In this document: positions 27,137 to 34,246 of the stretch, piece after piece
Layout: each line of letters opens with the position of its first letter
How positions within the stretch are numbered: the first letter of the stretch is position 1
Assembly (NCBI GenBank): GCA_944362765.1
Contig: CALVTP010000003.1
Span: 19,473-83,472, forward strand
DNA from: an uncultured Clostridia bacterium
GTDB lineage: Bacteria > Bacillota > Clostridia > Christensenellales > DTU072
Direction: 5' to 3'
DNA: 64,000 bases
Translations under genes and position numbers: made by a program
Notes under the pieces: generated by a model
The model's database searches: none
The model's input: the letters and a program-made list of their open reading frames with translations, nothing else
What the model was told of the DNA's origin: nothing

Positions 27137-27165
27137 TAATAAAAATTTTTGGCGGGAGCATACTT
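27137..27165 (+). promoter_or_regulatory. Possible forespore (sigma F/G-type) promoter of sigG
   Basis: TAATA (27137-27141), 17 bp, CATACTT (27159-27165), compared with the forespore pattern GMATA-N17-CATNMTA (10 of 12 informative bases). In B. subtilis the sigG gene is read by sigma F and sigma G. Confidence 0.4.
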
Positions 27166-27185
27166 ACCGCATAGGAGGCATCCCT

Positions 27186-27950
27186 GTGGTAAGAAAAGTA
27201 ACGGGAATCAAGACCGAAAATCTTCCCGCCATGAACAGGCAGGAACAACAGGAAACGCTGAAGCTGATAAAGAGCGGCAGAACAGATTTAAGAGAGAAAT
27301 TTCTCTTAGCCAATGCCGGATTGGTTTTAAGCGCCGTTCAACGATTTCGGTCGGCAAAGCAGAGCCCCGACGAACTTTTCCAGGTGGGAATGCTCGGACT
27401 TATGAAGTCTCTGGACAATTTCAACTCCGCTTTGGGGGTCAGGTTCTCGACTTATGCAATACCGATGATACTCGGAGAAATACGCAGATTTATCCGGGAA
27501 TCGACGGCGTTCAAGGTAGGAAGAAATGTCAGGGATTTAGCGTACAGAGCAGTGCAGGCAAGAGAGTCGCTGGAAGCGAGATGCCCGCACGAGGCGGGAC
27601 TGAACGAGATAGCCGACGAGCTCGGAGTGTCGCGTTATGAAGTCGTCAGCGCTCTTGACGCATTGACGGAGCCGCAGTCATTGTATTCCGTAGCTTACGG
27701 AGACGAGGACTCCACCGAGCTTATCGACCTTGTCAAAGACCCCGCGTGCGAAAAGGACTACTCGGAGAGGATAGTTCTGAAAGAGGGCGTCGAATCTTTA
27801 CCGGAAAGGGAGAAAAAGGTCATCGTGCTCCGATATTATTCGGGTGCCACCCAAACGGAAATAGCACGGGCTCTGGGAATGTCTCAGGCACAGGTCAGTC
27901 GTCTCGAAAAATCGGCTTTGGAAAGACTTAAAGCGTCCTTCGAGGTTTAG
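27186..27950 (+). CDS. sigG: RNA polymerase sporulation sigma factor SigG
   Basis: A 254-residue sigma factor of the SigF/SigG/SigB type without a pro-sequence. The N-terminal TENLPAMNRQEQQETLKLIKSG is typical of SigG, followed by region 2 (DELFQVGMLGLMKSLDNFN, FSTYAIPMILGEIRRFIRES) and region 4 (TQTEIARALGMSQAQVSRLEKSALERLK). It drives late forespore genes. The start is GTG preceded by TAGGAGG. sigG follows sigE after 49 nt and may be read from both the spoIIG transcript and its own promoter. Confidence 0.95.
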   Translation: MVRKVTGIKTENLPAMNRQEQQETLKLIKSGRTDLREKFLLANAGLVLSAVQRFRSAKQSPDELFQVGMLGLMKSLDNFNSALGVRFSTYAIPMILGEIRRFIRESTAFKVGRNVRDLAYRAVQARESLEARCPHEAGLNEIADELGVSRYEVVSALDALTEPQSLYSVAYGDEDSTELIDLVKDPACEKDYSERIVLKEGVESLPEREKKVIVLRYYSGATQTEIARALGMSQAQVSRLEKSALERLKASFEV

Positions 27951-28004
27951 TTCTGACCCGGGCTCCGCCTGCATACAATAGTGTATCGAGCGGAGTTTAC
28001 ATAG

Positions 28005-28274
28005 ATGAATGAAGGAATTGACTATACCTTTTGCGAGTTAAGGGAAAAAGACGTCGTCAACATATCCGACGGCAAGCAGCTCGGGCGCATAGCCGATATA
28101 GCCATCCATTGCTCGGGGAAGGTCGTCGGCTTGGTGGCGGCGGGCGAGAAGAAGTTTTTCAAGAATTTTTCGGGCGGCGAATCGATTTTCATACCGTGGA
28201 GCAACATCGTCAAAATCGGTGATGACGTCATTTTGGCGGAACTGAAACCGATTGGCAGGGAATTAGCCAAATAA
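28005..28274 (+). CDS. YlmC/YmxH-family PRC-barrel sporulation protein
   Basis: An 89-residue protein made almost entirely of a PRC-barrel domain: CELREKDVVNISDGKQLGRIADIAIHCSGKV at the start, then IFIPWSNIVKIGDDVILAEL. YlmC/YmxH proteins are small, conserved in spore formers and of unclear biochemical role. ylmC commonly sits just downstream of sigG in Firmicutes, which supports the call. A GGAG lies 11 nt before the ATG. Confidence 0.85.
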   Translation: MNEGIDYTFCELREKDVVNISDGKQLGRIADIAIHCSGKVVGLVAAGEKKFFKNFSGGESIFIPWSNIVKIGDDVILAELKPIGRELAK

Positions 28275-28276
28275 TC

Positions 28277-28305
28277 TTTACATTTTATCGACTTTTTGAT
28301 ACAAT
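28277..28305 (+). promoter_or_regulatory. Sigma-A promoter of nrdR
   Basis: TTTACA (28277-28282), 17 bp, TACAAT (28300-28305). It gives a leader of about 23 nt with a normal ribosome-binding site. Confidence 0.75.
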
Positions 28306-28334
28306 AAATACATTAACAAAAGGAAGAGTGAGCT

Positions 28335-28808
28335 ATGAAGTGCCCGTATTGCGGTAACATGGACAGCAAAGTCGTCGATTCGAGATTGTCCGACGACGGC
28401 GCCTCGATAAGAAGGCGCAGGGAGTGCACCTCCTGCGGTAAGCGCTACACTACATACGAAAAAGTGGAGTCTACGCCGATTTTGGTGATAAAAAACAACG
28501 GAAACCGCCAAATCTTTGATATAAACAAGATAAAAAACGGTATAATAAAGGCTTGCGAAAAGCGTCCCGTTCCGATGGCGAAAATCGAAAAAATGGTCTC
28601 CGACATCGAAAAACAGGTCAACAACACGCTGGCGCAGGAGATCTCCTCTAAAAAGATCGGTGAGATGGTGATGGAGGGGCTTAAAGAGCTTGACGAGGTC
28701 GCCTATGTGCGGTTTGCTTCCGTGCACAGACAGTTCAAAGACATCAACACCTTGCTGGAAGAAATAAAAAAACTTACCCAGGCGGACGCTCTGAAAAAGG
28801 GGGAGTAG
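28335..28808 (+). CDS. nrdR: Transcriptional repressor NrdR
   Basis: A 157-residue protein with an N-terminal zinc ribbon ([15 protein letters not shown], then [12 protein letters not shown]) and an ATP-cone domain (about 46-136). NrdR senses ATP/dATP and represses ribonucleotide reductase genes by binding NrdR boxes. No NrdR box is evident in front of its own gene. The start ATG follows AGGAAGAG. It is followed without a gap by the pseudouridine synthase gene. Confidence 0.95.
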   Translation: MKCPYCGNMDSKVVDSRLSDDGASIRRRRECTSCGKRYTTYEKVESTPILVIKNNGNRQIFDINKIKNGIIKACEKRPVPMAKIEKMVSDIEKQVNNTLAQEISSKKIGEMVMEGLKELDEVAYVRFASVHRQFKDINTLLEEIKKLTQADALKKGE

Positions 28809-28809
28809 C

Positions 28810-29640
28810 TTGAAATCCTTTATCTATAAAGGCGCAAAGAGCGTGAAACTCGGCAGATTTTTAACGGAGATGCTCCCGGGGCTCCGTTTTTCTTCTTTAA
28901 GGAGGATGTTGGGAGAGGGGCGGATCGCCGTCAATACGAGGCGCGTAAAAAAGGAAGTAAATCTGAATCCCGGCGACGAAGTCAGAGTTTACGGAGAGGA
29001 AGGCATATCGGCATTCCGCTCGGAAAGGCTGTACGATGACGAAAACATCTCGATAGCGGTCAAACCGAGAGGGGTGGAGACGAAAAATTTTGCGGTGCTT
29101 GTGTCGGAAGAGCTGGGAGAAAATATAGTTCCCGTACACAGACTCGATACCAATACCCGCGGTATTCTGATGATGGCAAAAAACGAGCGAGCTTTTAAAG
29201 ACGCCGTGGCGCTTTTCAAAAAAGGGCTCGTCGAAAAGTACTACATGGCGCTGTTATGCGGCTCTTTCGAAAGAGAGGGGATCTTCACGGCGTACCTGAA
29301 AAAACATTCTTCCGGCGGCATTGTCGAAATCTCGCCGTGCGCCAAGCCCGGCTTCGAAGAAATCCGGACGGGGATCGTCCCCGTCGAAAAAAGAGAGGGG
29401 TTTACTCTCGTGAAAATCCGTCTTTACACCGGAAAGACGCACCAGATCCGCGCACATACCGCGTTTTTGGGCTGCCCCGTCCTCGGGGACACCAAGTACG
29501 GAAATTTCGAATTAAACAGGCTTGCAAGGGCTAAGCGCCAATATCTTACAGCCGTCGAACTTTCTTTCGGGAGCATTCCGAAAGGGAACACACTGAATTA
29601 CCTTTCCGGGAAGCGGTTTGAAATCCGGTGCGATTTTTAG
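28810..29640 (+). CDS. RluA-family RNA pseudouridine synthase
   Basis: A 276-residue protein with an S4-like N-terminal domain (LRFSSLRRMLGEGRIAVNTRRVKKE) and the catalytic domain of the RluA family. The active-site segment VHRLDTNTRGILMMAKN contains the catalytic Asp of HRLD, followed by EKYYMALLCG and GKTHQIRAH. It isomerises uridine in rRNA or tRNA, and the target cannot be told from sequence. The start is TTG 28810 with AAAGGGGGAG upstream, one base after the nrdR stop. It converges directly on sigK with no spacer. Confidence 0.88.
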   Translation: MKSFIYKGAKSVKLGRFLTEMLPGLRFSSLRRMLGEGRIAVNTRRVKKEVNLNPGDEVRVYGEEGISAFRSERLYDDENISIAVKPRGVETKNFAVLVSEELGENIVPVHRLDTNTRGILMMAKNERAFKDAVALFKKGLVEKYYMALLCGSFEREGIFTAYLKKHSSGGIVEISPCAKPGFEEIRTGIVPVEKREGFTLVKIRLYTGKTHQIRAHTAFLGCPVLGDTKYGNFELNRLARAKRQYLTAVELSFGSIPKGNTLNYLSGKRFEIRCDF

Positions 29641-30342
29641 TCAGAACTCCAATTTATCCCTTTTGATGGCGGCGCGGAGTTTTTCCAAAGCCGCTTTTTC
29701 TATTCTAGAGACGTAGCTTCTCGAAATACCCATGAGTTTTGCCGTTTCCTGCTGCGTTTTTTGGGTTTCGCCGTCCAGACCGAATCGCGCGCGTATCAAA
29801 AAACGTTCCCGCTCCGACAGTTGTTCGGAGACAAGTTTTCCGAGGAGCTCCTTCAAAAAACCTCTCTCGGCGCCTGCCCAGACGGAGTCTTCGTCCACGC
29901 TCAGCATGTCTGCCAGCGTGACGTCGCCTTCCTCGCGGTCGGTTCCCACTTTTTCATAAATGGAGATGTCGTTCCGCCTTTTTTTGTAGCCGCGCATAGC
30001 CATCAGAATTTCGTTTTCGATGCAGCGCGAGGCATATGTCGCAAGCGTCGCCGACTTTTCGGGAGTATAGGAATTGATGGCTTTTATAAGCCCGACAGTG
30101 CCGACGGAGACGAGTTCGTCTTTGTCGGGATAATTGACATACTTTTTTGCGATGTATGCGACAAGTCTCAGATTGTGTTTGACTAGAGCGTCGCGCGCTT
30201 CTCTGTCGCCCGCGGCTGCTTTTAAAAGGAACTCCTTTTCCCTTTCTTTCGAGAGCGGCTGCGGAAAGGAATTGCCGGTGTCTATCCCCGCGGAGAGTAT
30301 CATAATGTTACTTAAAAGCGCGAAAAATCCCTCTAATATCAT
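29641..30342 (-). CDS. sigK: RNA polymerase sporulation sigma factor SigK (precursor)
   Basis: A 233-residue sigma factor from the chosen ATG. A short hydrophobic pro-sequence (MILEGFFALLSNIMILSAG) is followed by SFPQPLSKEREKEFL, HNLRLVAYIAKKYV, DELVSVGTVGLIKAI and a C-terminal region 4 (ISRSYVSRIEKAALEKL). This matches SigK, the late mother-cell factor, not SigE. The frame continues 117 nt upstream but that part has no homology. The gene is continuous, with no sign of the skin element that splits sigK in some species. No ribosome-binding site precedes the ATG, and a sigma-E-like -10 ends six bases before it. Confidence 0.92.
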   Translation of the reverse strand: MILEGFFALLSNIMILSAGIDTGNSFPQPLSKEREKEFLLKAAAGDREARDALVKHNLRLVAYIAKKYVNYPDKDELVSVGTVGLIKAINSYTPEKSATLATYASRCIENEILMAMRGYKKRRNDISIYEKVGTDREEGDVTLADMLSVDEDSVWAGAERGFLKELLGKLVSEQLSERERFLIRARFGLDGETQKTQQETAKLMGISRSYVSRIEKAALEKLRAAIKRDKLEF

Positions 30343-30348
30343 AATTGA

Positions 30349-30378
30349 AGTATATGCCGCGAGGATGGGGAACGTGCG
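30349..30378 (-). promoter_or_regulatory. Probable sigma-E promoter of sigK
   Basis: On the minus strand: CGCACGTT (30378-30371; 5 of 8 to GKMATATT), 14 bp, CATATACT (30356-30349; 7 of 8 to CATACAHT). sigK is a sigma-E target in B. subtilis. The spacing puts the transcript start at or next to the sigK ATG. Confidence 0.45.
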
Positions 30379-30470
30379 GAATTTGTCGAAAGGAATAACA
30401 TTTTTCAGGTAACCGTCGTCGCGCATTTTCGGCGGGGAGTGTCCTCTACGAAAAATCATCCGAAGTTTAT

Positions 30471-30499
30471 TTGCATATTTTCCGGGAGTATGCTATACT
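30471..30499 (+). promoter_or_regulatory. Sigma-A promoter of the OLE RNA
   Basis: TTGCAT (30471-30476), 17 bp, TATACT (30494-30499). Transcription should begin near 30506, four to six bases before the terminal helix of the RNA. Confidence 0.85.
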
Positions 30500-30506
30500 A
30501 TATACA

Positions 30507-31105
30507 AACTGAATAATGGTGGTGCAGTATTCTAGTCAGGTGCGGTACAATCGAAGGCGGGGTTAAAATACCGTTAAAGAGCATATCGATGAAGTTTCTT
30601 GTGTTTGCTTACGTTGCCCAAACGTGGGTTGATGCTGGGAGTTAAGGTTCTTGGGCGACCGATAACGGCATATCGGTGACGACCCAATTACCGTGGAGAC
30701 CTATATCGGTGGAGGAAGGGCAATATTCGGCCCGCACTCTACTGAATGGGATTAAACCTGCAATGCGGTACTCAAATGCTGTGTGCAGTGTAGCTTGCCT
30801 TGAGTGAAGTCGCGTGAATTAGGGTATCGGATCGATAAGGGTTCGCGATTCTTGTCGGTCTCTGCTTATGAAACCTTCTTTGCAAAAGAGGATAGATTGT
30901 ACCTAATCTGTAAAAGAAATTTTCTAGACTGTTTTAAGCCGAGGATTATAGTGTGCACTAAGTGGCGATTCGGTTATACGCTGAGTAATCACGGATTGCA
31001 GCCCTTAAAAGGAAACTGCTCGGGCGGCGACGACGAGTGGGCTGTAGGGAAATCCTACCGAACCTGATGGCGCAAGGTTTACTGGGCTTATTGCCACCAT
31101 TATTC
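30507..31105 (+). ncRNA. OLE RNA (ornate, large, extremophilic RNA)
   Basis: About 595 nt without a credible gene, starting just after a good promoter. The ends pair exactly: GAATAATGGTGG (30511-30522) with CCACCATTATTC (31094-31105), 12 pairs plus two G-U, closing the whole molecule. An internal arm is TTGGG (30651-30655) with CCCAA (30683-30687) around CCGATA (30659-30664) with TATCGG (30671-30676). Known OLE RNAs are about 600 nt, bind membrane protein OapA encoded just downstream, and sit near tlyA, argR, recN and spoIVB. All of these follow here. The RNP protects against cold, alcohol and magnesium stress in Halalkalibacterium halodurans. The identification rests on size, closure and context, and a covariance-model search was not possible. 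Confidence 0.9.
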
Positions 31106-31133
31106 CGTAATAATCTCAATTCTTTTAAGGGAT

Positions 31134-32036
31134 ATGTCTGAGAATCTGGAAAGCAACAGCCGAACAAAGTTAAACGCCCCGGAAGGGGAGGCAGCTTCGG
31201 AGCCTTCTTCCGAAGCCGTTCCGTTATCTTCGGAAACTTCGAAAACACCTTTGCATGAGGGCGGGGACAAGCCGTTAAGCGACGAAAAGCCCGATAAATC
31301 CGACAAAAAGTCACACGAGAAACCCCCTAAAAAAGGTCTCAAAAAAAGTACGATCTGGACTATCCGCATAACCGTCGTCACGCTGTTTTTAAGCTGCTTT
31401 TTCTCGTTTGTATCGGAGCTTGCTTCGACGAAGGCGCATTTCAGCATAATGATAATTCTGCTGTTTTTCCTTATTACGCTGTCGATAGCTGCGGACGCGA
31501 TAGGCGTTGCGGCGACGTCTTGCGACCTGGCGCCGCTGCTTGCCATGGCGTCCAGAAAGGAACCCGGAAGTAAACAAGCCATTATGCTTGTAAAAAACGC
31601 CGAACGCGTCTCCAATATCTGCTGTGACGTAATTGGCGATATCTGCAGCATCGTTTCGGGTGCGTGCGCGCTTGCGATAGTCATCAAAATCACAGAGGGC
31701 ATGAACGAAACGCTGAATATGGTGATATCGATACTCGTTTCGGGTATAGTCAGCGCGATGACGGTGGGCGGTAAATCGATGTTCAAAAACGTCGCCGTCA
31801 ATAACTCCAAGGAGCTTATAATGCTGGCGGCGCGGTTCATAAGCGTCTTTTCTCCGAAGGACAGAAAGGAAAAAGCCAAACAAAAGCAAAAAGCCATAAA
31901 ACAGGACAAATCCGACAAGCCTTCCGACAAGAACAAGGTTAAATCCGATAATCCCGCAAGACCCGTTTCCGCAGCCGATGAAGACGGCAGGAAAGAGGGC
32001 TTGGCGGAGACTGGATCCCGCGGAAATGAGGCTTGA
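31134..32036 (+). CDS. oapA: OLE RNA-associated membrane protein OapA
   Basis: A 300-residue protein whose core (about 72-235) has four predicted membrane helices: 75-95, 102-120, 166-186 and 193-212. The core contains ADAIGVAATSCDLAPLLAMASRKEPGSKQAI and CDVIGDICSIVSG, where Asp165 and Asp169 form the DxxxD motif of OapA. OapA recruits OLE RNA to the membrane. Here the core is flanked by a charged 70-residue N-terminal tail (rich in Glu, Lys, Ser and Pro) and a Lys/Asp-rich C-terminal tail of about 65 residues. As I recall the family, the protein is usually near 190-200 residues, so these tails are unusual. It begins 28 nt after the RNA and overlaps tlyA by 11 nt. Confidence 0.88.
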   Translation: MSENLESNSRTKLNAPEGEAASEPSSEAVPLSSETSKTPLHEGGDKPLSDEKPDKSDKKSHEKPPKKGLKKSTIWTIRITVVTLFLSCFFSFVSELASTKAHFSIMIILLFFLITLSIAADAIGVAATSCDLAPLLAMASRKEPGSKQAIMLVKNAERVSNICCDVIGDICSIVSGACALAIVIKITEGMNETLNMVISILVSGIVSAMTVGGKSMFKNVAVNNSKELIMLAARFISVFSPKDRKEKAKQKQKAIKQDKSDKPSDKNKVKSDNPARPVSAADEDGRKEGLAETGSRGNEA

Positions 32037-32757
32037 CAACTACTTATCCGAAGCGGGGCTTGCAAAAAGCCGTACCCGCGCAAAAAACCTTATTCTGACG
32101 GGGAAGGTATCCGTCGACGGCTTGGTCGTGCGCAAAGCCTCTTTCGAAATTCAGCCCGGACAGTCGGTCTCGGTGAATTCGGAAGAGGATTTTTCTTCTT
32201 TGGGCGGAATAAAGCTGAAAAATGCCCTCGAAAAGTTCAATATTTCTCCCGAAGGCAAGGTTTGTATCGATATCGGCGCTTCGAACGGCGGTTTTACCGA
32301 CGTCATGCTGAGGGCGGGTGCAAAGAAGGTTTATTGCGTCGATGTCGGCGAATGCGCTCTTCCTGCGGACATGCTGGCGGACGACAGGGTGGAGGTCAGG
32401 GACAGGCTGAACGCGAGATTCATTTCCTTTGAAGATATCGGCATTCGGGCGGAACTTATCACCGTCGACGTATCGTTTATTTCGTTGAAATTGATTCTTC
32501 CGGCGCTTAAACAGTTCATGAACGAGGATACCGCTCTCATTGCACTGATAAAACCGCAGTTCGAGGTAGGGAGAGCGTTGCTTTCGAAATCCGGAGTCGT
32601 CAAAAATCCCCGCGAAGCCGAAAAAGCCGTTTCGGAAGTGGTGGCATTTGCCGCCTCGATAGGGCTGAAAGGCTTGGGAGTAGTCGAAATCCCCCGCCTT
32701 TTCAAAGACAAAAACCGCGAATATACGGCGTATTTCAAGCTTCGGAAAGAGGAATAA
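32026..32757 (+). CDS. tlyA: TlyA-family rRNA 2'-O-methyltransferase (hemolysin A-like)
   Basis: A 243-residue protein with an N-terminal S4 RNA-binding domain (MRLDNYLSEAGLAKSRTRAKNLILTGKVSVDG) and an FtsJ-type SAM-dependent methyltransferase domain (CIDIGASNGGFTDVMLRAGAKKVYCVDVG, later TVDVSFISLKLILPAL and LIKPQFE). TlyA 2'-O-methylates 16S and/or 23S rRNA. The longer frame from 31978 lies inside oapA, and the ATG at 32026 begins the conserved S4 segment. Placement after oapA and before nadK-argR-recN matches the OLE locus of other Firmicutes. Confidence 0.92.
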   Translation: MRLDNYLSEAGLAKSRTRAKNLILTGKVSVDGLVVRKASFEIQPGQSVSVNSEEDFSSLGGIKLKNALEKFNISPEGKVCIDIGASNGGFTDVMLRAGAKKVYCVDVGECALPADMLADDRVEVRDRLNARFISFEDIGIRAELITVDVSFISLKLILPALKQFMNEDTALIALIKPQFEVGRALLSKSGVVKNPREAEKAVSEVVAFAASIGLKGLGVVEIPRLFKDKNREYTAYFKLRKEE

Positions 32758-32871
32758 CCTCTCCTTTATTCGTCGTTTTTCAGCTACGGCAGTCATTTTT
32801 TATGCATTTTAACGACGGAACATTTCTTTGAAAATTTTTATCGGAAATATTGAATTCAAGATAAAATTTAA

Positions 32872-32900
32872 TTGCTTTTACATCGCCGAAATATTATAAT
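32872..32900 (+). promoter_or_regulatory. Sigma-A promoter of nadK, very close to the start codon
   Basis: TTGCTT (32872-32877), 17 bp, TATAAT (32895-32900). Only six bases separate the -10 from the nadK ATG, so the transcript should start at or within the codon. Confidence 0.75.
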
Positions 32901-32906
32901 GAACTT

Positions 32907-33758
32907 ATGAAGATCGGAATTTATGCAAATTTATTCAGAGATATCGGCGGCAAGATTACTCGCGGACTCTATGAAGAGCTCGAAAAGGAAGGAGTTGACA
33001 TCTTGCTTTCCGACGAACTGCGCTCTTTGGGGCTTCCCGGGAGATATTTGAGCCGCATGGCACTGGCGGGCGAAGCCGACGTCATCGTCGTTTTGGGCGG
33101 CGACGGCACCGTTTTAAGGATAGCAAAGGAATGCGCAAGGCAGGACGCGAAGCTCTTTTCAGTCAATCTCGGTCACAGGGGCTTCCTCGCCGAGACCGAA
33201 AAACCGGGTTTTGTGCGCGGCATGATAAAGGAAGTGCTGCACGGCGAATATATCGTAGACACGCGCTCTTTTTTGGAAGCGAGAGTCAAGGGTAACAAAT
33301 TTTACGCGCTGAACGAAGTCGTCGTGGCAAGAGGTTCAAGGACGCGCGTCGTAAAATGCGAAGTCAGGATAGACGGCGGATTGATGGATAAATATATCGC
33401 CGACGGCGTCATTGTTTCGACGCCTACCGGTTCCACCGGTTACAACCTGTCTGCTGGCGGTCCCATCGTATCTCCGGACGTCGAAGCGCTGGTCATAACT
33501 CCGATAAGCGCGCACTCGATGCATTCAAGACCGATTGTCGTCAACGACAGAAGCGAGGTTTGGATAGAGATACAGCATGCCGAGCCCCATGCCCACCTGA
33601 ATATAGACGGCGAGGACGTACTCAACCTTGCGGACGGCGATTCCGTCACGGTCACTCATTCCGACCTTAAAATCGGGTTTGTGCGCCTGAAAGGATACAA
33701 CTACTACGAAAGATTATTGGATAAAATGCGTTATTGGAACGCCTTCGACAACGATTAA
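32907..33758 (+). CDS. nadK: NAD kinase
   Basis: A 283-residue NAD kinase. It starts MKIGIYANLFRD and has the catalytic GGDGT motif (VVLGGDGTVLRIAKE), NLGHRGFLAE, and PTGSTGYNLSAGGPIV. It phosphorylates NAD to NADP in the cytoplasm. No ribosome-binding site precedes the ATG, and the conserved N-terminus leaves no room for a later start. Together with the promoter position this suggests a leaderless mRNA. It lies in the tlyA-nadK-argR-recN order common to Firmicutes. Confidence 0.95.
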   Translation: MKIGIYANLFRDIGGKITRGLYEELEKEGVDILLSDELRSLGLPGRYLSRMALAGEADVIVVLGGDGTVLRIAKECARQDAKLFSVNLGHRGFLAETEKPGFVRGMIKEVLHGEYIVDTRSFLEARVKGNKFYALNEVVVARGSRTRVVKCEVRIDGGLMDKYIADGVIVSTPTGSTGYNLSAGGPIVSPDVEALVITPISAHSMHSRPIVVNDRSEVWIEIQHAEPHAHLNIDGEDVLNLADGDSVTVTHSDLKIGFVRLKGYNYYERLLDKMRYWNAFDND

Positions 33759-33772
33759 AGAGGAATGTTTTT

Positions 33773-34246
33773 ATGGTTCGCGACAATTCAGGAAACAACA
33801 AAACCGACAGAAAAAACTATATAAAGATAGCCGTCGCCGAGGCGGGAATAGGTACCCAGCGCGAAATCGTGGAGTTTTTAAGGCGCGCGGGTTTTCAGGC
33901 GACGCAAGCCACGGTCTCGAGAGATATCCAGGAACTCGGGCTGGTCAAAGAGGGGCAGCCCGGCGGAGGCTTCCGCTACGTCATGCCGCCCGATCCGAAG
34001 ATTCAGAAGCTGCGTACTCTTTTCAGCGAATCGGTTGTAAAGATAGATTTCAGCGAAAATTTCATCGTCGTTCATACGCTTTCCGGTTCCGCGAACACTG
34101 CCGCATCGCTGATAGATGAACTTAAAGAGGACTCCGTCATGGGCTCCATAGCGGGCGACGATACCATTCTTATAATGATAAAAGACAAACAAAAAACGGC
34201 TTCTATTGCCGACAAATTAAAGGAAATCGCTCTGCAAACGAAATGA
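33773..34246 (+). CDS. argR: Arginine repressor ArgR/AhrC
   Basis: A 157-residue protein with an N-terminal winged helix-turn-helix (TQREIVEFLRRAGFQATQATVSRDIQELGLVK) and a C-terminal hexamerisation and arginine-binding domain (GSANTAASLIDELKED, MGSIAGDDTILIMIKD). It senses L-arginine and controls arginine biosynthesis and breakdown genes. The upstream frame extension overlaps nadK and is not used. ATG 33773 has AGAGGA upstream. The stop overlaps the recN ATG (ATGA), the widespread argR-recN pairing. Confidence 0.94.
   Translation: MVRDNSGNNKTDRKNYIKIAVAEAGIGTQREIVEFLRRAGFQATQATVSRDIQELGLVKEGQPGGGFRYVMPPDPKIQKLRTLFSESVVKIDFSENFIVVHTLSGSANTAASLIDELKEDSVMGSIAGDDTILIMIKDKQKTASIADKLKEIALQTK

Noticed and set aside
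27950-27980. Forespore promoter before ylmC
   Set aside because: CATACAA resembles a -10, but no matching -35 exists at the right spacing.
30651-30687. Kink-turn in the internal arm of the OLE RNA
   Set aside because: The CGA/UGACGA internal loop is suggestive, but the tandem G-A pairs do not align properly next to the stems, so it is not claimed.
30804-31067. 87-codon ORF inside the OLE RNA
   Set aside because: No ribosome-binding site or protein-like pattern. The region is explained by a structured RNA with paired ends.
30507-31105. RNase P RNA, tmRNA or another large housekeeping RNA
   Set aside because: None of their hallmark segments is visible (no tRNA-like ends or tag ORF), and length and neighbours fit OLE RNA better.
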